Below are positions 18,700 to 26,792 of a stretch of DNA of 64,000 bases, piece by piece. The stretch spans positions 6,494,501 through 6,558,500 of the forward strand of contig NZ_AP025591.1 of assembly GCF_023169945.1 (NCBI RefSeq), written 5' to 3'. A model generated the notes under the pieces. That model had not been told where the DNA came from, ran no database searches, and saw only the letters and a program-made list of their open reading frames with translations. Position 1 is the stretch's first letter; each line of letters starts with the position of its first letter. Source of the DNA: Anaeromyxobacter oryzae. Its GTDB lineage: Bacteria > Myxococcota > Myxococcia > Myxococcales > Anaeromyxobacteraceae. Made by a program: the position numbers and the translations under genes.

Positions 18700-18788
18700 G
18701 TCGGGGGCGGAGCCCCCGACTTAGATACGGCGAAGCCGGCGGCCCGCTCGCGCCAGCGAGCGACAGGCGCCGAAGGCGCCGCCGCCGG
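18700..18788. repeat. branched inverted-repeat (hairpin-rich) element between the tRNA repeats
   Basis: Packed hairpins: GTCGGGGGC/GCCCCCGAC with a GGA loop (18700-18720), CGGC-GAA-GCCG (18728-18738), CGCTCGC/GCGAGCG with a 4-base loop (18745-18762) and GGCGCC-GAA-GGCGCC (18766-18780). The arms CCGGCGGC (18736-18743) and GCCGCCGG (18781-18788) can pair and enclose the last two, giving a branched fold. It could be a REP/MITE-like element or a structured RNA. The sequence on to 19000 shows nothing further apart from the second tRNA-derived repeat. Confidence 0.6.
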
Positions 18789-18855
18789 TCTCATGATCCC
18801 TAGGTCGGGAGTTCGATTCTCCCCCTCACCACTCGAAGGCCGCCGCGAGGCGGCC
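18787..18855 (+). repeat. direct repeat copy 2: pseudo-tRNA-Met 3′ half
   Basis: 67 of 69 bases match 18613-18681. It has the anticodon loop region, T arm and acceptor 3′ strand of tRNA-Met plus the terminator stem, but no 5′ half, no promoter and no T-tract, so it cannot make a tRNA. It resembles an attachment-site duplicate. Confidence 0.88.
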
Positions 18856-19000
18856 GCGTGGCACCCCTGCTGCATTCCGCTCCCCTCGCCATCCGGAACC
18901 GGCGGCGCTGCGCGGACTTGCGGCGTGGCGTCTTCGCGCCGGCGCCGGGTGGCCACGCCGGCCACGTGGCCGGCGGGACACGGAACGCGCGGGAGGCGCG

Positions 19001-20116
19001 ATGTACGACCTCATCGTGGTGGGCGCAGGACCGGCCGGCGCGACGCTCGCGCGGCTCGCGGGGGCACGGCTCCGCACGCTGCTCGTCGATCGTCGGACCG
19101 GCGCGTGCGAGCTCGGGCCGCGCGGCGCGAAGTGCTGCGGCGGGCTCCTCGCGCCGGACGCGCAGCGCGCGCTCGCGGCGCTCGGGCTCGGCCTGCCGGG
19201 CGACGCGCTCGTCGGGCCGCAGCTCTTCGCCGTCCGCGCGATCGACGTCGCGAGCGGGCGCGAGCGCCACTACCCGCGCTCGTACCTGAACGTCGACCGG
19301 GGCCGCTTCGACGCCTGGCTCCGCGCGCTCGTGCCGCCGGAGGTGGAGGTCCGGATGGGCGTTCGCGCGGTGGCGCTGCGCGACGAGGGCACCGCGATCG
19401 CGGTCGAGCTCTGGGGGCCGCGTGGTCCGTGCGTGGAGCGCGCCCGACTCGTCGTCGGCGCCGACGGCGCCGGGTCGCGCGTACGTCGGCTCGCGTTCCC
19501 GCGCACGCCCGAGCCCACGACCTACGTCGCGATCCAGGAGTGGTTCGAGGCACGGAGCGCGGACCCCTGCTACACGGCGCTCTTCGACGCCGCGGCGACC
19601 GACTTCTATGGCTGGGCGATCCCGAAGGCCGACCGGCTCGTCATCGGCGCCGCGCTCCCGCAGGGCGGCGACGCGCCGGCGCGGTTCGCGCGCATCGTCG
19701 CCGCGCTCGAAGGCGCCGGGGTCCGGCACGGACGCACCCTCGGACGCGAAGGGACGCTCCTCCACCGGCCCGCGCCGGCCGAGCTCCTCTGCGGCGGCGG
19801 GCGCGTCGCGCTCGCCGGCGAGGCCGCCGGGTTCGTGAGCCCGAGCAGCGCGGAGGGGGTGAGCTTCGCCCTCCGCAGCGCGGCCGCGCTCGCCGAGGCG
19901 CTCGAGCCCGGCCTCGACGGCTGGTTCGCGCGTTACCGCGCGCGCACGGCGGGGCTCCGGCGCGCGATCCGCTGGAAGAGCTGGAAGTCCCCAGCGCTGT
20001 ACGTGCCCCTCGTCCGGCGCGCCATCCTCGCGAGCGGCGTCGGCGCGATGGCGGTCGGCGAGTCGCCCCGCGCGACCCCGGCCCGGCTCGCGGCGCTCGC
20101 CCGCGCGCCACGGTGA
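19001..20116 (+). CDS. FAD-dependent oxidoreductase, geranylgeranyl-reductase-like
   Basis: A 371-residue flavoprotein. The FAD-binding fold is clear: DLIVVGAGPAGATLAR at the N-terminus (GxGxxG), GAKCCGGLLAPDAQ, LNVDRGRFDAWLR, VVGADGAGSRVRR and LAGEAAGFVSPSSAEGVSFAL. This order fits the geranylgeranyl reductase/halogenase-like family; the CCGG stretch is typical of bacterial members whose substrate is unknown. ATG 19001 has GGGAGG upstream. It may reduce isoprenoid lipid or quinone side chains, but nothing around it names the pathway; neighbours are tRNA-Met and two small unknown genes. Confidence 0.8.
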   Translation: MYDLIVVGAGPAGATLARLAGARLRTLLVDRRTGACELGPRGAKCCGGLLAPDAQRALAALGLGLPGDALVGPQLFAVRAIDVASGRERHYPRSYLNVDRGRFDAWLRALVPPEVEVRMGVRAVALRDEGTAIAVELWGPRGPCVERARLVVGADGAGSRVRRLAFPRTPEPTTYVAIQEWFEARSADPCYTALFDAAATDFYGWAIPKADRLVIGAALPQGGDAPARFARIVAALEGAGVRHGRTLGREGTLLHRPAPAELLCGGGRVALAGEAAGFVSPSSAEGVSFALRSAAALAEALEPGLDGWFARYRARTAGLRRAIRWKSWKSPALYVPLVRRAILASGVGAMAVGESPRATPARLAALARAPR

Positions 20117-20227
20117 GCGCTCGTCGCGTGGCGCCCGCTGTTCTCCCGGCGTCGCCGCGCCGTGTCAGACCGAGGTGCTATCGCACCCTCCACGCTGACC
20201 CACCCTCACTCCCGGGCGGCCGTTTTC

Positions 20228-20255
20228 TTGACCCCGGGTTTGCGCATGGTACGAG
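20228..20255 (+). promoter_or_regulatory. promoter of the two small overlapping genes
   Basis: TTGACC (20228-20233), a 16-base spacer and TACGAG (20250-20255), about 35 bases before the ATG at 20291. The leader would hold a good ribosome site. The remainder of the 174-base gap after the flavoprotein gene shows nothing else. Confidence 0.45.
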
Positions 20256-20290
20256 GGTCGGGCTGGCCGGCGATATCGGAGGATTTCGCG

Positions 20291-20458
20291 ATGCGGAAGA
20301 CCGTCCCCTCCCTCTCGACGCGGACCGAGGAGTTCGCACCGCGGGAGCTTCCGCTCGAGGCGCCGAAGACGCCGCAGCTGCCGCTGCCCCGGCCGGAGAA
20401 CCGGACGGCGGACCGCATCAAGGACGCCTTGCTCCGCTGGCTCGAGGAGGAGATGTGA
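20291..20458 (+). CDS. 55-residue protein, function unknown
   Basis: A short gene with firm signals: GGAGGA seven bases before ATG 20291, coding-type third positions, and its own promoter. The product is Pro- and Glu-rich in the first 40 residues and ends in an amphipathic helix (ADRIKDALLRWLEEEM). An upstream extension in the same frame to 20162 would run through the promoter and is rejected. Its stop overlaps the start of the next small gene (GTGA), so the two are made together. No family recognised. Confidence 0.6.
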   Translation: MRKTVPSLSTRTEEFAPRELPLEAPKTPQLPLPRPENRTADRIKDALLRWLEEEM

Positions 20459-20628
20459 CGAATCTCGACCTGCCCTTCGGCGACCCGCAGGCGTCCGAGC
20501 TGGACGCCTTCCTGCGCGAGATCGACGACGCGCTCGACGCCTGCTTCCTGTCGGAGATGGACGTCGCCTTCGCTCGCGCCGCCGAGACGCGCGACGAGGC
20601 GCCGCCACCCGACGCGATCGCGCTCTAG
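20455..20628 (+). CDS. 57-residue acidic protein, function unknown
   Basis: Starts at GTG 20455, overlapping the previous stop by four bases, with GGAGG four bases upstream. The product is acidic (many Asp and Glu) and mostly helical by appearance (ELDAFLREIDDALDACF, EMDVAFARAAE), with one Cys. Codon use is like neighbouring genes. Two tiny coupled genes recall toxin-antitoxin or regulatory pairs, but neither has a recognisable toxin or DNA-binding motif. The stop codon TAG lies in a CTAG that also forms the stop of the convergent membrane gene. Confidence 0.55.
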   Translation: MTNLDLPFGDPQASELDAFLREIDDALDACFLSEMDVAFARAAETRDEAPPPDAIAL

Positions 20629-21674
20629 CCCTCGGCGCGGTACTGCGTCTCCTCCGCCTCGAGCCCCGCGCCGACCTCGGCCGGCGCGGAGAAGACCCGC
20701 CCGAGCTGGATGTGGCGCGAGAAGAGGAAGAAGACGCCGATCGCCGTCTGGAAGCCGAGCTGCGCGGCCCAGAGCACGTTCGCGTAGGCGACGCCGTGCG
20801 TGGCGACGATCGCCTTCGGCGCGAACAGGCCGAGCCCGAGCACCACCGCGCCCTGGAACGTGCCGACCATCCCGGGGCCCGCCGGGATCATGACGCCGAC
20901 CACCAGCACGCCTAGGAGCGTGCACGCCGCCGTCGCGTCGAGGTGGAAGCCGAAGCCACGGGCGAGCACGACCATGCCCCACGCGTTCACGCCCCAGTAC
21001 GCGGCGGTGAGCGCGAAGAAGAGCGCGACCTTCCCGCGCGAGGGCACGAGCCGCAGCCCGTGGATGAAGGCGTCGAGCATCCCCCCGGCGCGCGCGGCGA
21101 TCCGGGGGGAGACCGGCGCGAGGAGGCGCGTCACCAGGGCGACCGCGCGCGTCCGGTTCCGGTATGCGAGGACGAGGAACGCGAGCACCACCGCGAAGGC
21201 GAGCGAGACGACGACGCCGCCCGCGCGCAGCACCCGGATGCCGGGCGTGCCGTCCGGCACGAACAGGAGCGACACGACGAGGAGCAGGCCGGTGAAGAGC
21301 CCGTCCGCGACCCGCTCGACCACCACCGACGAGAGCGCCGCCGAGACGCGGATCCGCGGCCGCTCCGCGACGAGGTACGGGCGCGCGAACTCGCCGAGAC
21401 GGAACGGGAGGATCACGAGCGCCATGAACCCGACCGCGGACACCGCGTTGAGGCGGCTCCACGGCACCTTCGCGACCGGCTCGAGCAGGATGCCCCAGCG
21501 CACCGTGCGCGAGACATGGATGGCGACCAGGAACGGCACGTACAGCCAGAGGTAGCGGTAGTCGGCGTCGCGCATCGCGCCGAGCACCGCGCCGAGATCC
21601 TTGCCGCGGAGCGTGAGCCAGAGCGCCACGGCGGAGATGGCGAGCCCCACGACCGCCTGGACGATCCGCTTCAC
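20625..21674 (-). CDS. flippase-like membrane protein (lysylphosphatidylglycerol synthase TM family)
   Basis: A 349-residue polytopic membrane protein with about eight hydrophobic segments, the first right at the N-terminus (VQAVVGLAISAVALWLTLRGKDL). The stretches LRDADYRYLWL-like (here MRDADYRYLWLYVP), LPFRLGEFARPYL, SSVVVERVADGL and MIPAGPGMVGTFQGA are hallmarks of the UPF0104/LPG_synthase_TM family; no aminoacyl-transferase domain is attached. Such proteins move lipids or take part in cell-surface glycolipid formation. The GTG at 21674 has GGGGAGGAGG upstream and overlaps the CpsB-like stop (GTGA). Confidence 0.85.
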   Translation of the reverse strand: MKRIVQAVVGLAISAVALWLTLRGKDLGAVLGAMRDADYRYLWLYVPFLVAIHVSRTVRWGILLEPVAKVPWSRLNAVSAVGFMALVILPFRLGEFARPYLVAERPRIRVSAALSSVVVERVADGLFTGLLLVVSLLFVPDGTPGIRVLRAGGVVVSLAFAVVLAFLVLAYRNRTRAVALVTRLLAPVSPRIAARAGGMLDAFIHGLRLVPSRGKVALFFALTAAYWGVNAWGMVVLARGFGFHLDATAACTLLGVLVVGVMIPAGPGMVGTFQGAVVLGLGLFAPKAIVATHGVAYANVLWAAQLGFQTAIGVFFLFSRHIQLGRVFSAPAEVGAGLEAEETQYRAEG

Positions 21675-22396
21675 GCGACCTCCTCCCCCGCGAGGATGCG
21701 GCGGGGGTTGCCCGCGCACAGGCGCTCGAGGGTGGCCTTTCCCGCCCGCTTCTCGATCGCGGCGAGCCCGTCCTCGAGCCAGCGCCGCGCGTTCTGCGGC
21801 GCGTGCAGGTCCGTCGCGGCCACCGCGTAGAGCTCATCTCCGAGGAATCGCTCGGCGAGCTTCCGCGCGCCCTTCCCGTACGCGCCGGCCAGTGCGCCGA
21901 GGTTGAGCTGGAGCGCGCCCCCGAGCCGCACGACCTCCTCGGCCCGGCCGATGCGCTCGAATTCCACGCACCGCTCGGGATGCGCGAACAGCGGCGCCAC
22001 ACCCTTGCGGCGGAGCCGGAAGACCAGGTCCGCGAGCGCGGGGACGCCGGTCTGGAAAGGCGCCTCGACCAGCACCCACCGCTGCGACGAGCCGATGCCG
22101 CGGCGGCCGGGCACTTCCGTGCGCGCGAGGAACGCCTCGTCGAGCCGGTTCTCGGCGTTCGCGTGGAGCGCGAGCGCGATCCCCTCGCGCGCGAGCAGCG
22201 ACTCCACGTCCGCGCGGCGGGCGTCGCACACGGCCGCGTCGCCGCTCGGCAGCTCCGGCACGGCGTGCGGGCTCGGCGCCGCCTCGTCGTAGCCGAGGGC
22301 GACGAGCAGCCGCGCCGCCTCGAGCGTCTCGCCAGGCGTTTCGCAGCCGTCGTCGATGCCGTACAGCAGGTGGTTGTGCAGGTCGACGAAGCCCAT
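21671..22396 (-). CDS. CpsB/YwqE-type PHP-domain tyrosine-protein phosphatase
   Basis: A 241-residue PHP-fold metal phosphoesterase of the capsule-regulation type. Metal-binding signs: VDLHNHLLYGIDDG at the N-terminus (in place of the usual DIHCHILPGIDDG), a central His-containing loop (SPHAVPE), and FAHPER; near the end VAATDLHAP supplies the last ligands. In other bacteria such enzymes dephosphorylate the BY-kinase controlling polysaccharide export. No kinase or wzx/wzy genes are beside it; the coupled neighbour is the flippase-like protein, which still suits envelope-polysaccharide or lipid control. Confidence 0.82.
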   Translation of the reverse strand: MGFVDLHNHLLYGIDDGCETPGETLEAARLLVALGYDEAAPSPHAVPELPSGDAAVCDARRADVESLLAREGIALALHANAENRLDEAFLARTEVPGRRGIGSSQRWVLVEAPFQTGVPALADLVFRLRRKGVAPLFAHPERCVEFERIGRAEEVVRLGGALQLNLGALAGAYGKGARKLAERFLGDELYAVAATDLHAPQNARRWLEDGLAAIEKRAGKATLERLCAGNPRRILAGEEVA

Positions 22397-22464
22397 GGGA
22401 ACGGCCCGCGGTCAATACCACACCGCCCCCCGGCGGGCCAGGAAGGGTCCCGGTCTGCGCGGAC

Positions 22465-23403
22465 CTAGACGACGCGGTGCCGGGGCGGTTCGCCGCGGGC
22501 GACGCGCTGCAGCTCGTCGAGGACCATCCGCGCCATGGCGGCGCGCGTCTCGCGGGTTCCCGAGCCGAGGTGCGGCGTGAGGACCACGTTCGGGAGCCGC
22601 CGGAAGCGCTCCGGGACGCGCGGCTCGTCGCGGAACACGTCCAGGCCCGCCGCCGCGAGACGCCCCGACTCGAGCGCCGACGCGAGCGCGACGTCATCGA
22701 CGACGGATCCGCGGGCGGTGTTCACGAGGATCGCCCCCGGCTTCATCCGGGCGATCCGCCCCGCGGAGAGGAGGTTCTCGGTCTCGTTCGTGAGCGGGAC
22801 GTTCAGCGACACGAAGTCGGCGACCGCGAGGAGATCGTCGAGCGGCAGGCGCCGCGCCCCGGGGAACGGCACCTCGCGCGGGCCCGTGTACAGGATCTTC
22901 AGATCGAAGCCCGCCGCCCGGCGTGCCACCGCCTGCCCGATCCGCCCGAACCCCACGATGCCGAGCGTCTTCCCCGTCACCTGCGTCCCCAGCATCCACG
23001 CCGGGTCGAGGGCCGTCCAGCCGCCGGCGCGCACGATGCGGTCTCCCTCGGCGACCCGCCGCGCGGACGCGAGGAGGAGCGCCATCGCGTGATCGGCGGT
23101 CGCGTCCGTGAGGACGCCCGGGGTGTTCGTGACGAGGACGCCGCGCGCGCGGCAGGCGTCCAGGTCGATGTGGTTCACGCCGACTCCGTAGGACGCGACG
23201 TGCGAGAGCGCCGGCAGCGCGGAGAGGAGCGGGACGTCCACGCGGTCGATGTACGTGACGACGAGCGCTCGTGCGTCCCGGGCGGCGTCCACGAGCGCGG
23301 CGCCCGAGAGCGGGGCGGAGCCGCCGCGGATCTCGAACAGCGCCTCGAGCGGCCGGAGGTCGCCGCCGGGGAGCGGGCGCGCGATGCAGAGCACCGGCTT
23401 CAC
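22465..23403 (-). CDS. D-2-hydroxyacid dehydrogenase (phosphoglycerate dehydrogenase-like)
   Basis: A 312-residue NAD(P)-dependent dehydrogenase. The nucleotide-binding GFGRIGQAVARRAAGFD is preceded by LGTQVTGKTLGIV, and the catalytic triad is in place: Arg in NTARGSVVDD, Glu in DVFRDEPRVPE, and His in LTPHLGSGT. It lacks the C-terminal ACT domain of long SerA forms, so glyoxylate/hydroxypyruvate reductase or another 2-keto acid reductase is as likely as serine synthesis. The ATG overlaps the yacG stop (ATGA). Confidence 0.88.
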   Translation of the reverse strand: MKPVLCIARPLPGGDLRPLEALFEIRGGSAPLSGAALVDAARDARALVVTYIDRVDVPLLSALPALSHVASYGVGVNHIDLDACRARGVLVTNTPGVLTDATADHAMALLLASARRVAEGDRIVRAGGWTALDPAWMLGTQVTGKTLGIVGFGRIGQAVARRAAGFDLKILYTGPREVPFPGARRLPLDDLLAVADFVSLNVPLTNETENLLSAGRIARMKPGAILVNTARGSVVDDVALASALESGRLAAAGLDVFRDEPRVPERFRRLPNVVLTPHLGSGTRETRAAMARMVLDELQRVARGEPPRHRVV

Positions 23404-23606
23404 GGCTCGTCCTCCTGCTCCACCGGCCGGCCCGGCGACTCAGCGCCGTCGCCGGCGCGCGGGCCGGGGACGCGGTACGCCTCGCCGAGCCACTTGCCGA
23501 GGTCGATCAGCCGGCAGCGATCGGAGCAGAACGGGTGCGAGCGATTCGCCGGGCGCCGGGGCGCCGGGCGGCCGCAGATGGGGCAGGGAGTGGCGTCGCT
23601 GGGCAC
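23400..23606 (-). CDS. yacG: DNA gyrase inhibitor YacG
   Basis: A 68-residue zinc-finger protein with CPICG, then FCSDRC, followed by RLIDLGKWLGEAYRVP, which is the full YacG signature (Cys4 zinc site and a conserved helix). Members bind GyrB and block DNA binding. The C-terminal 20 residues are acidic and probably unstructured. The GTG at 23606 has no Shine-Dalgarno sequence; TAAATC lies six bases before it, as in other likely leaderless genes here. First gene of a pair with the dehydrogenase. Confidence 0.9.
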   Translation of the reverse strand: MPSDATPCPICGRPAPRRPANRSHPFCSDRCRLIDLGKWLGEAYRVPGPRAGDGAESPGRPVEQEDEP

Positions 23607-23646
23607 GGCCGGGATTTACCCCGGCGCCGCCGCTCGCGCCAGGGCG

Positions 23647-24165
23647 CTAGCTGCGCGGGCAGGTCCCGGGGAGCAGCGGCGCCACCGCTTCCGCGAGCTG
23701 CGCCGGCTCCACCTCGCCCCGGAACACCTGGCGGACGTGCCCCTCCGGATCGAGGACGAAGGTCGCCGGGTATCCCTGGATGCCCCACGGCTCGAGGGCG
23801 CCGGCGTCGGCGTCGAAGAGGATGGGATACGGGATGCTCCGCGCCGCAGCGAGCACGTCGGCGCGCCCGGACTCCTCGGCCACGCCGAGCATCTCGAAGC
23901 AGCGCCCCTGGTGAGAGCGGTAGAACGCGGCCAGCCCGGGCAGCTCGCGGCGGCACGGCGGGCACCACGTCGCCCAGAAGTTCACGGCGACGACCTTGCC
24001 CTTCAGCGAGGAGAGGTCCCGCGCGCGGCCCTCGAGGTCGGGGAGGACGAGCTGCGGCGCGGCGGCGCCCTGCGGCGGGAGGATCCGGTCCGACCTCCGG
24101 ACCAGCAGCTGCGTCACGACCACCGCTGCCACGACCAGGACCGCCAGCTTGAGCCAGTTCGTCAT
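23647..24165 (-). CDS. TlpA/ResA-like membrane-anchored thioredoxin
   Basis: A 172-residue thiol-disulfide protein with one N-terminal membrane anchor (WLKLAVLVVAAVVVTQLLV) and a periplasmic thioredoxin domain. The active site is WATWCPPC near residues 66-73, and a cis-Pro loop follows in GYPATFVLDPEGH. It also has a C-terminal Cys (PGTCPRS). Likely a reductant for cytochrome c maturation or another extracytoplasmic thiol system. The frame opens earlier at 24303, but ATG 24165 begins the anchor and follows GAGG. Confidence 0.88.
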   Translation of the reverse strand: MTNWLKLAVLVVAAVVVTQLLVRRSDRILPPQGAAAPQLVLPDLEGRARDLSSLKGKVVAVNFWATWCPPCRRELPGLAAFYRSHQGRCFEMLGVAEESGRADVLAAARSIPYPILFDADAGALEPWGIQGYPATFVLDPEGHVRQVFRGEVEPAQLAEAVAPLLPGTCPRS

Positions 24166-24309
24166 CCTGAGACCTCGCCCCGGGGAGTATAGCCACGGCC
24201 GTCGCCCGGCCCCATGGGCTCGGAGCCACGCGCGGCGCCGAGGGTTCCATCCGTCATCCCGCGGGGGCCCGGCCATCGGAGGGACCGCGCGGCGCCTCGA
24301 CACCGGCCC

Positions 24310-26013
24310 CTACTTGGCGCCGGAGCTGCTGGTGACGTTCCCCACCGCGCTGCCGGAGCCGGAGATGAGGAGGGTCTTGAGGTCGTCGTCCGTGAAGAAG
24401 ATGCCCGCGCCGAAGAAGACGTCGGTGCCGATGTTGAACTTCCGGCCGCCGACGCTCGAGAGGCTCTGCCACCGGTTCAGGAAGTCGTCGACGCCCGTCG
24501 TGAGGAAGAAGTGCTGCAGCAGGTTGTAGTTCAGCCAGACCTTGGCGCGCGGGTAGACGTTCTGGCCGACGCGGGTGAACTGGTACATCGAGACCGAGAG
24601 CTGGAGCGCGTCGTCGAGGAGGTGGAGGTCGGTCCCGACGCCGCCCGAGCTCTCGATGAGGCCGGCCCGGAACGTCATCGCGCCGTACCGCTTCCCGATC
24701 TGGGCCGAGAAGGTGTACCGGTCCTCGTGCAGCGTCCGGTTCACGACGGTCGTCGTCTCCGTCGTGGAGCCCGGCTGACGGGTGGTGATGGTCTCCGTCG
24801 TGAGCGTGTCGACACCGCGCGGATCGCTCACCACCTCGAGCAGGTAGAACTTGTCCGGGCGGGGCAGGAGCTTCGCGCCCACGTAGATCTTCGCGCCCGG
24901 GCGGCCCTCCTCGATGCTCTGGTTGAGGAGCCACTCGGAGCGGAGGTTCAGCTCGATCTGGAGCTTCTGCAGCCGGTCGACGTAGTCCGACACGCCCTCG
25001 ATGGCGTTGCCGAGCTTGCGCCCGAGCCGCTCGTCGACGAGGAGCTTGCCGGCGACGCTCTTCCCCTCGTTCACCTTCCCGAGCATGTCGTCGAGCTTGG
25101 CGAGGCTGTCGTTCAGCCGCGCCACGGCCTGCTGCACGCCCTTCGCCTGCGCGCGCGCCTCGGCCTGCGCCGGCGAGAGCGGGCCGCCCGCGGCGGGCGC
25201 GCCCGGGGCGCCCGGGGCGCCCGATGCGCCGGGCACGCCGGTCGCGCCCGGAGCGCCCGGCTCGACGCCGAGGATCGTCTGCGCGCTCGCCGCGACGGTG
25301 CGGAGCTGCGCGGTGAGCTCGTCGACGTTCCGGATGATGCTGTGGATCCGCTCCTTGTCGCGCCCGGAGATGTCGCGGAGGTCGCCGGTGAACTCGCGGG
25401 TGTTCGCGAGGATGTCGGTGAGCGTCTGGCCGTTCTGGCTGACGACGGTCTCGACCTGCCGCGTGATGCGCGCGAGGTTCTCGATGATCTCCCGCAGGCT
25501 GCCCTGGTCGCCCTTCACCGTCGCCGCGAGGTCGCCCGTCACGATCTGGACGTCGTTCGCGATCTTGGCCATGGAGTCGAGGAGCTGCTGCACGCTCGTC
25601 GCCTCGCGGACGCAGGTGATCTCGCGCTCCGACTCCGGCAGCGACGAGAGGAGCGGCTTGTCCTCCGAGCCGGGCACGACCTCGAGAAGCGCGTCGGGCA
25701 GCAGCGCCGACGGGAACGCCTTGAAGAGGCAGGCGTCGGTGTGGAGCTGGACGTCCTTCTTGATGCGGATCTCGAGGAGCGCCTTCGCGCGGTCGAGGGA
25801 GATCTTGGTCACCTCTCCAATCTGAATGCCCGCGATCTGCACCCTGCTCTTCCAGGTGAGGCCGGTCGCGTCCGAGAAGTGCGCCCGCACGAGGTAGCTG
25901 TCGCCGCTCGAGTAGCCGCCCTTCTTGAAGAAGGTGAACGCGAACAGGAACGCGGCCCCCGCGATCGCGACGAGGACGCCGACGGCGACAGCCTTGTTGA
26001 GGGCGGGCTTCAC
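24310..26013 (-). CDS. mlaD: MlaD-family MCE lipid-transport protein with collagen-like linker
   Basis: A 567-residue substrate-binding component of an Mla-type phospholipid transporter. An N-terminal membrane anchor (about residues 10-26) is followed by one MCE domain (about 35-120: YLVRAHFSDATGLTWKSRV, VQIAGIQIGEVTKI). A long helical stalk comes next (about 160-260), then a Gly-Pro-rich collagen-like stretch (PGAPGATGVPGASGAPGAPG), more helix, and a C-terminal part of about 190 residues with strand-like repeats, possibly an outer-membrane-reaching barrel. It is far longer than E. coli MlaD (183 residues). GTG 26013 is 25 bases after the mlaF stop with no strong ribosome site. Confidence 0.87.
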   Translation of the reverse strand: MKPALNKAVAVGVLVAIAGAAFLFAFTFFKKGGYSSGDSYLVRAHFSDATGLTWKSRVQIAGIQIGEVTKISLDRAKALLEIRIKKDVQLHTDACLFKAFPSALLPDALLEVVPGSEDKPLLSSLPESEREITCVREATSVQQLLDSMAKIANDVQIVTGDLAATVKGDQGSLREIIENLARITRQVETVVSQNGQTLTDILANTREFTGDLRDISGRDKERIHSIIRNVDELTAQLRTVAASAQTILGVEPGAPGATGVPGASGAPGAPGAPAAGGPLSPAQAEARAQAKGVQQAVARLNDSLAKLDDMLGKVNEGKSVAGKLLVDERLGRKLGNAIEGVSDYVDRLQKLQIELNLRSEWLLNQSIEEGRPGAKIYVGAKLLPRPDKFYLLEVVSDPRGVDTLTTETITTRQPGSTTETTTVVNRTLHEDRYTFSAQIGKRYGAMTFRAGLIESSGGVGTDLHLLDDALQLSVSMYQFTRVGQNVYPRAKVWLNYNLLQHFFLTTGVDDFLNRWQSLSSVGGRKFNIGTDVFFGAGIFFTDDDLKTLLISGSGSAVGNVTSSSGAK

Positions 26014-26038
26014 GGCGTCGCGCTGGACGAGTCTCGGG

Positions 26039-26785
26039 TCACTGCTTCTCGAACCACGTGGAGAGGAACCGCTGCACGAAGGGGTCCTTGCTGTCGCGCA
26101 CCTCCGCGGGCGTCCCCTCGGCCGCCAGGTGCCCATCGTAGAGCACCGCCAGGCGATCGGCCACACGGAAAGCGCTGGCGATGTCGTGCGAGATCACCAT
26201 GCTCGTGATACCGAGCCGCTCCTTGGCGTGGAGGATCATCTCGTCCACGTAGTTCGTGGTGATGGGATCGAGACCCGTGGTCGGCTCGTCGTAGAGCACG
26301 ACCTGCGGGTCGGAGACGAGCGCCCGCGCCAGCGCGACGCGCTTCCGCATGCCGCCGGAGAGCTCCGCCGGCCAGCGCCCCAGGACCTCCTCGCCGAGAT
26401 CCACCACCTTGAGCTTCTCGACGACGCGCGTGCGCACCTCGTCCGACTTGATGCGCTCGCCGCGGTGGCGCTCGCGGAGCGGGAACGCGACGTTGTCGAA
26501 CACGTTCATCGAGTCGAAGAGTGCGGCGCCCTGGAACACCATCCCGAACTGCTGCCGGGCCTCGGTGAGCGCCTTCCCGGTGAGCGCGGAGATCTCCACG
26601 CCCTCCACGATCACCCGTCCGCGGTCGGGCTTCAGGAGGCCGATGACGTGCTTCATGAGCACGGTCTTCCCCGAGCCCGACCCGCCCAGCACGACGTAGG
26701 TCTGCCCGGTGGGCACGGTGAGGTTCACGCCCTTCAGGACGTGGTTGTCGCCGAACGACTTCCAGAGATCGATCACCTGGATCAC
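26039..26785 (-). CDS. mlaF: MlaF-family ABC ATPase
   Basis: The 248-residue ATP-hydrolysing subunit of the Mla lipid transporter. Walker A is GGSGSGKT (residues 34-41), signature LSGGMRKR (about 144-151), Walker B VVLYDEPTTGLDP, and the switch His in MVISHD. The Met in the signature and GMVFQGAALFDSMNV are typical of MCE-linked ATPases. It lies seven bases after mlaE and 25 before mlaD, making a three-gene operon. Confidence 0.95.
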   Translation of the reverse strand: MIQVIDLWKSFGDNHVLKGVNLTVPTGQTYVVLGGSGSGKTVLMKHVIGLLKPDRGRVIVEGVEISALTGKALTEARQQFGMVFQGAALFDSMNVFDNVAFPLRERHRGERIKSDEVRTRVVEKLKVVDLGEEVLGRWPAELSGGMRKRVALARALVSDPQVVLYDEPTTGLDPITTNYVDEMILHAKERLGITSMVISHDIASAFRVADRLAVLYDGHLAAEGTPAEVRDSKDPFVQRFLSTWFEKQ

Positions 26786-26792
26786 GGCGGAG

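Noticed and set aside
18603..18965. A minus-strand open frame containing SGEGENRTPDLGIM twice
   Set aside because: It is the antisense translation of tRNA-Met and its duplicate, a known annotation artefact, not a protein.
20162..20290. Longer N-terminus for the 55-residue gene
   Set aside because: It would cross the TTGACC/TACGAG promoter and lacks a ribosome site; ATG 20291 has a good one.
25180..25265. Short direct repeats of GCCCGGGGCGCC type
   Set aside because: They are codons of the Gly-Pro-rich linker of MlaD, not a separate repeat or CRISPR.
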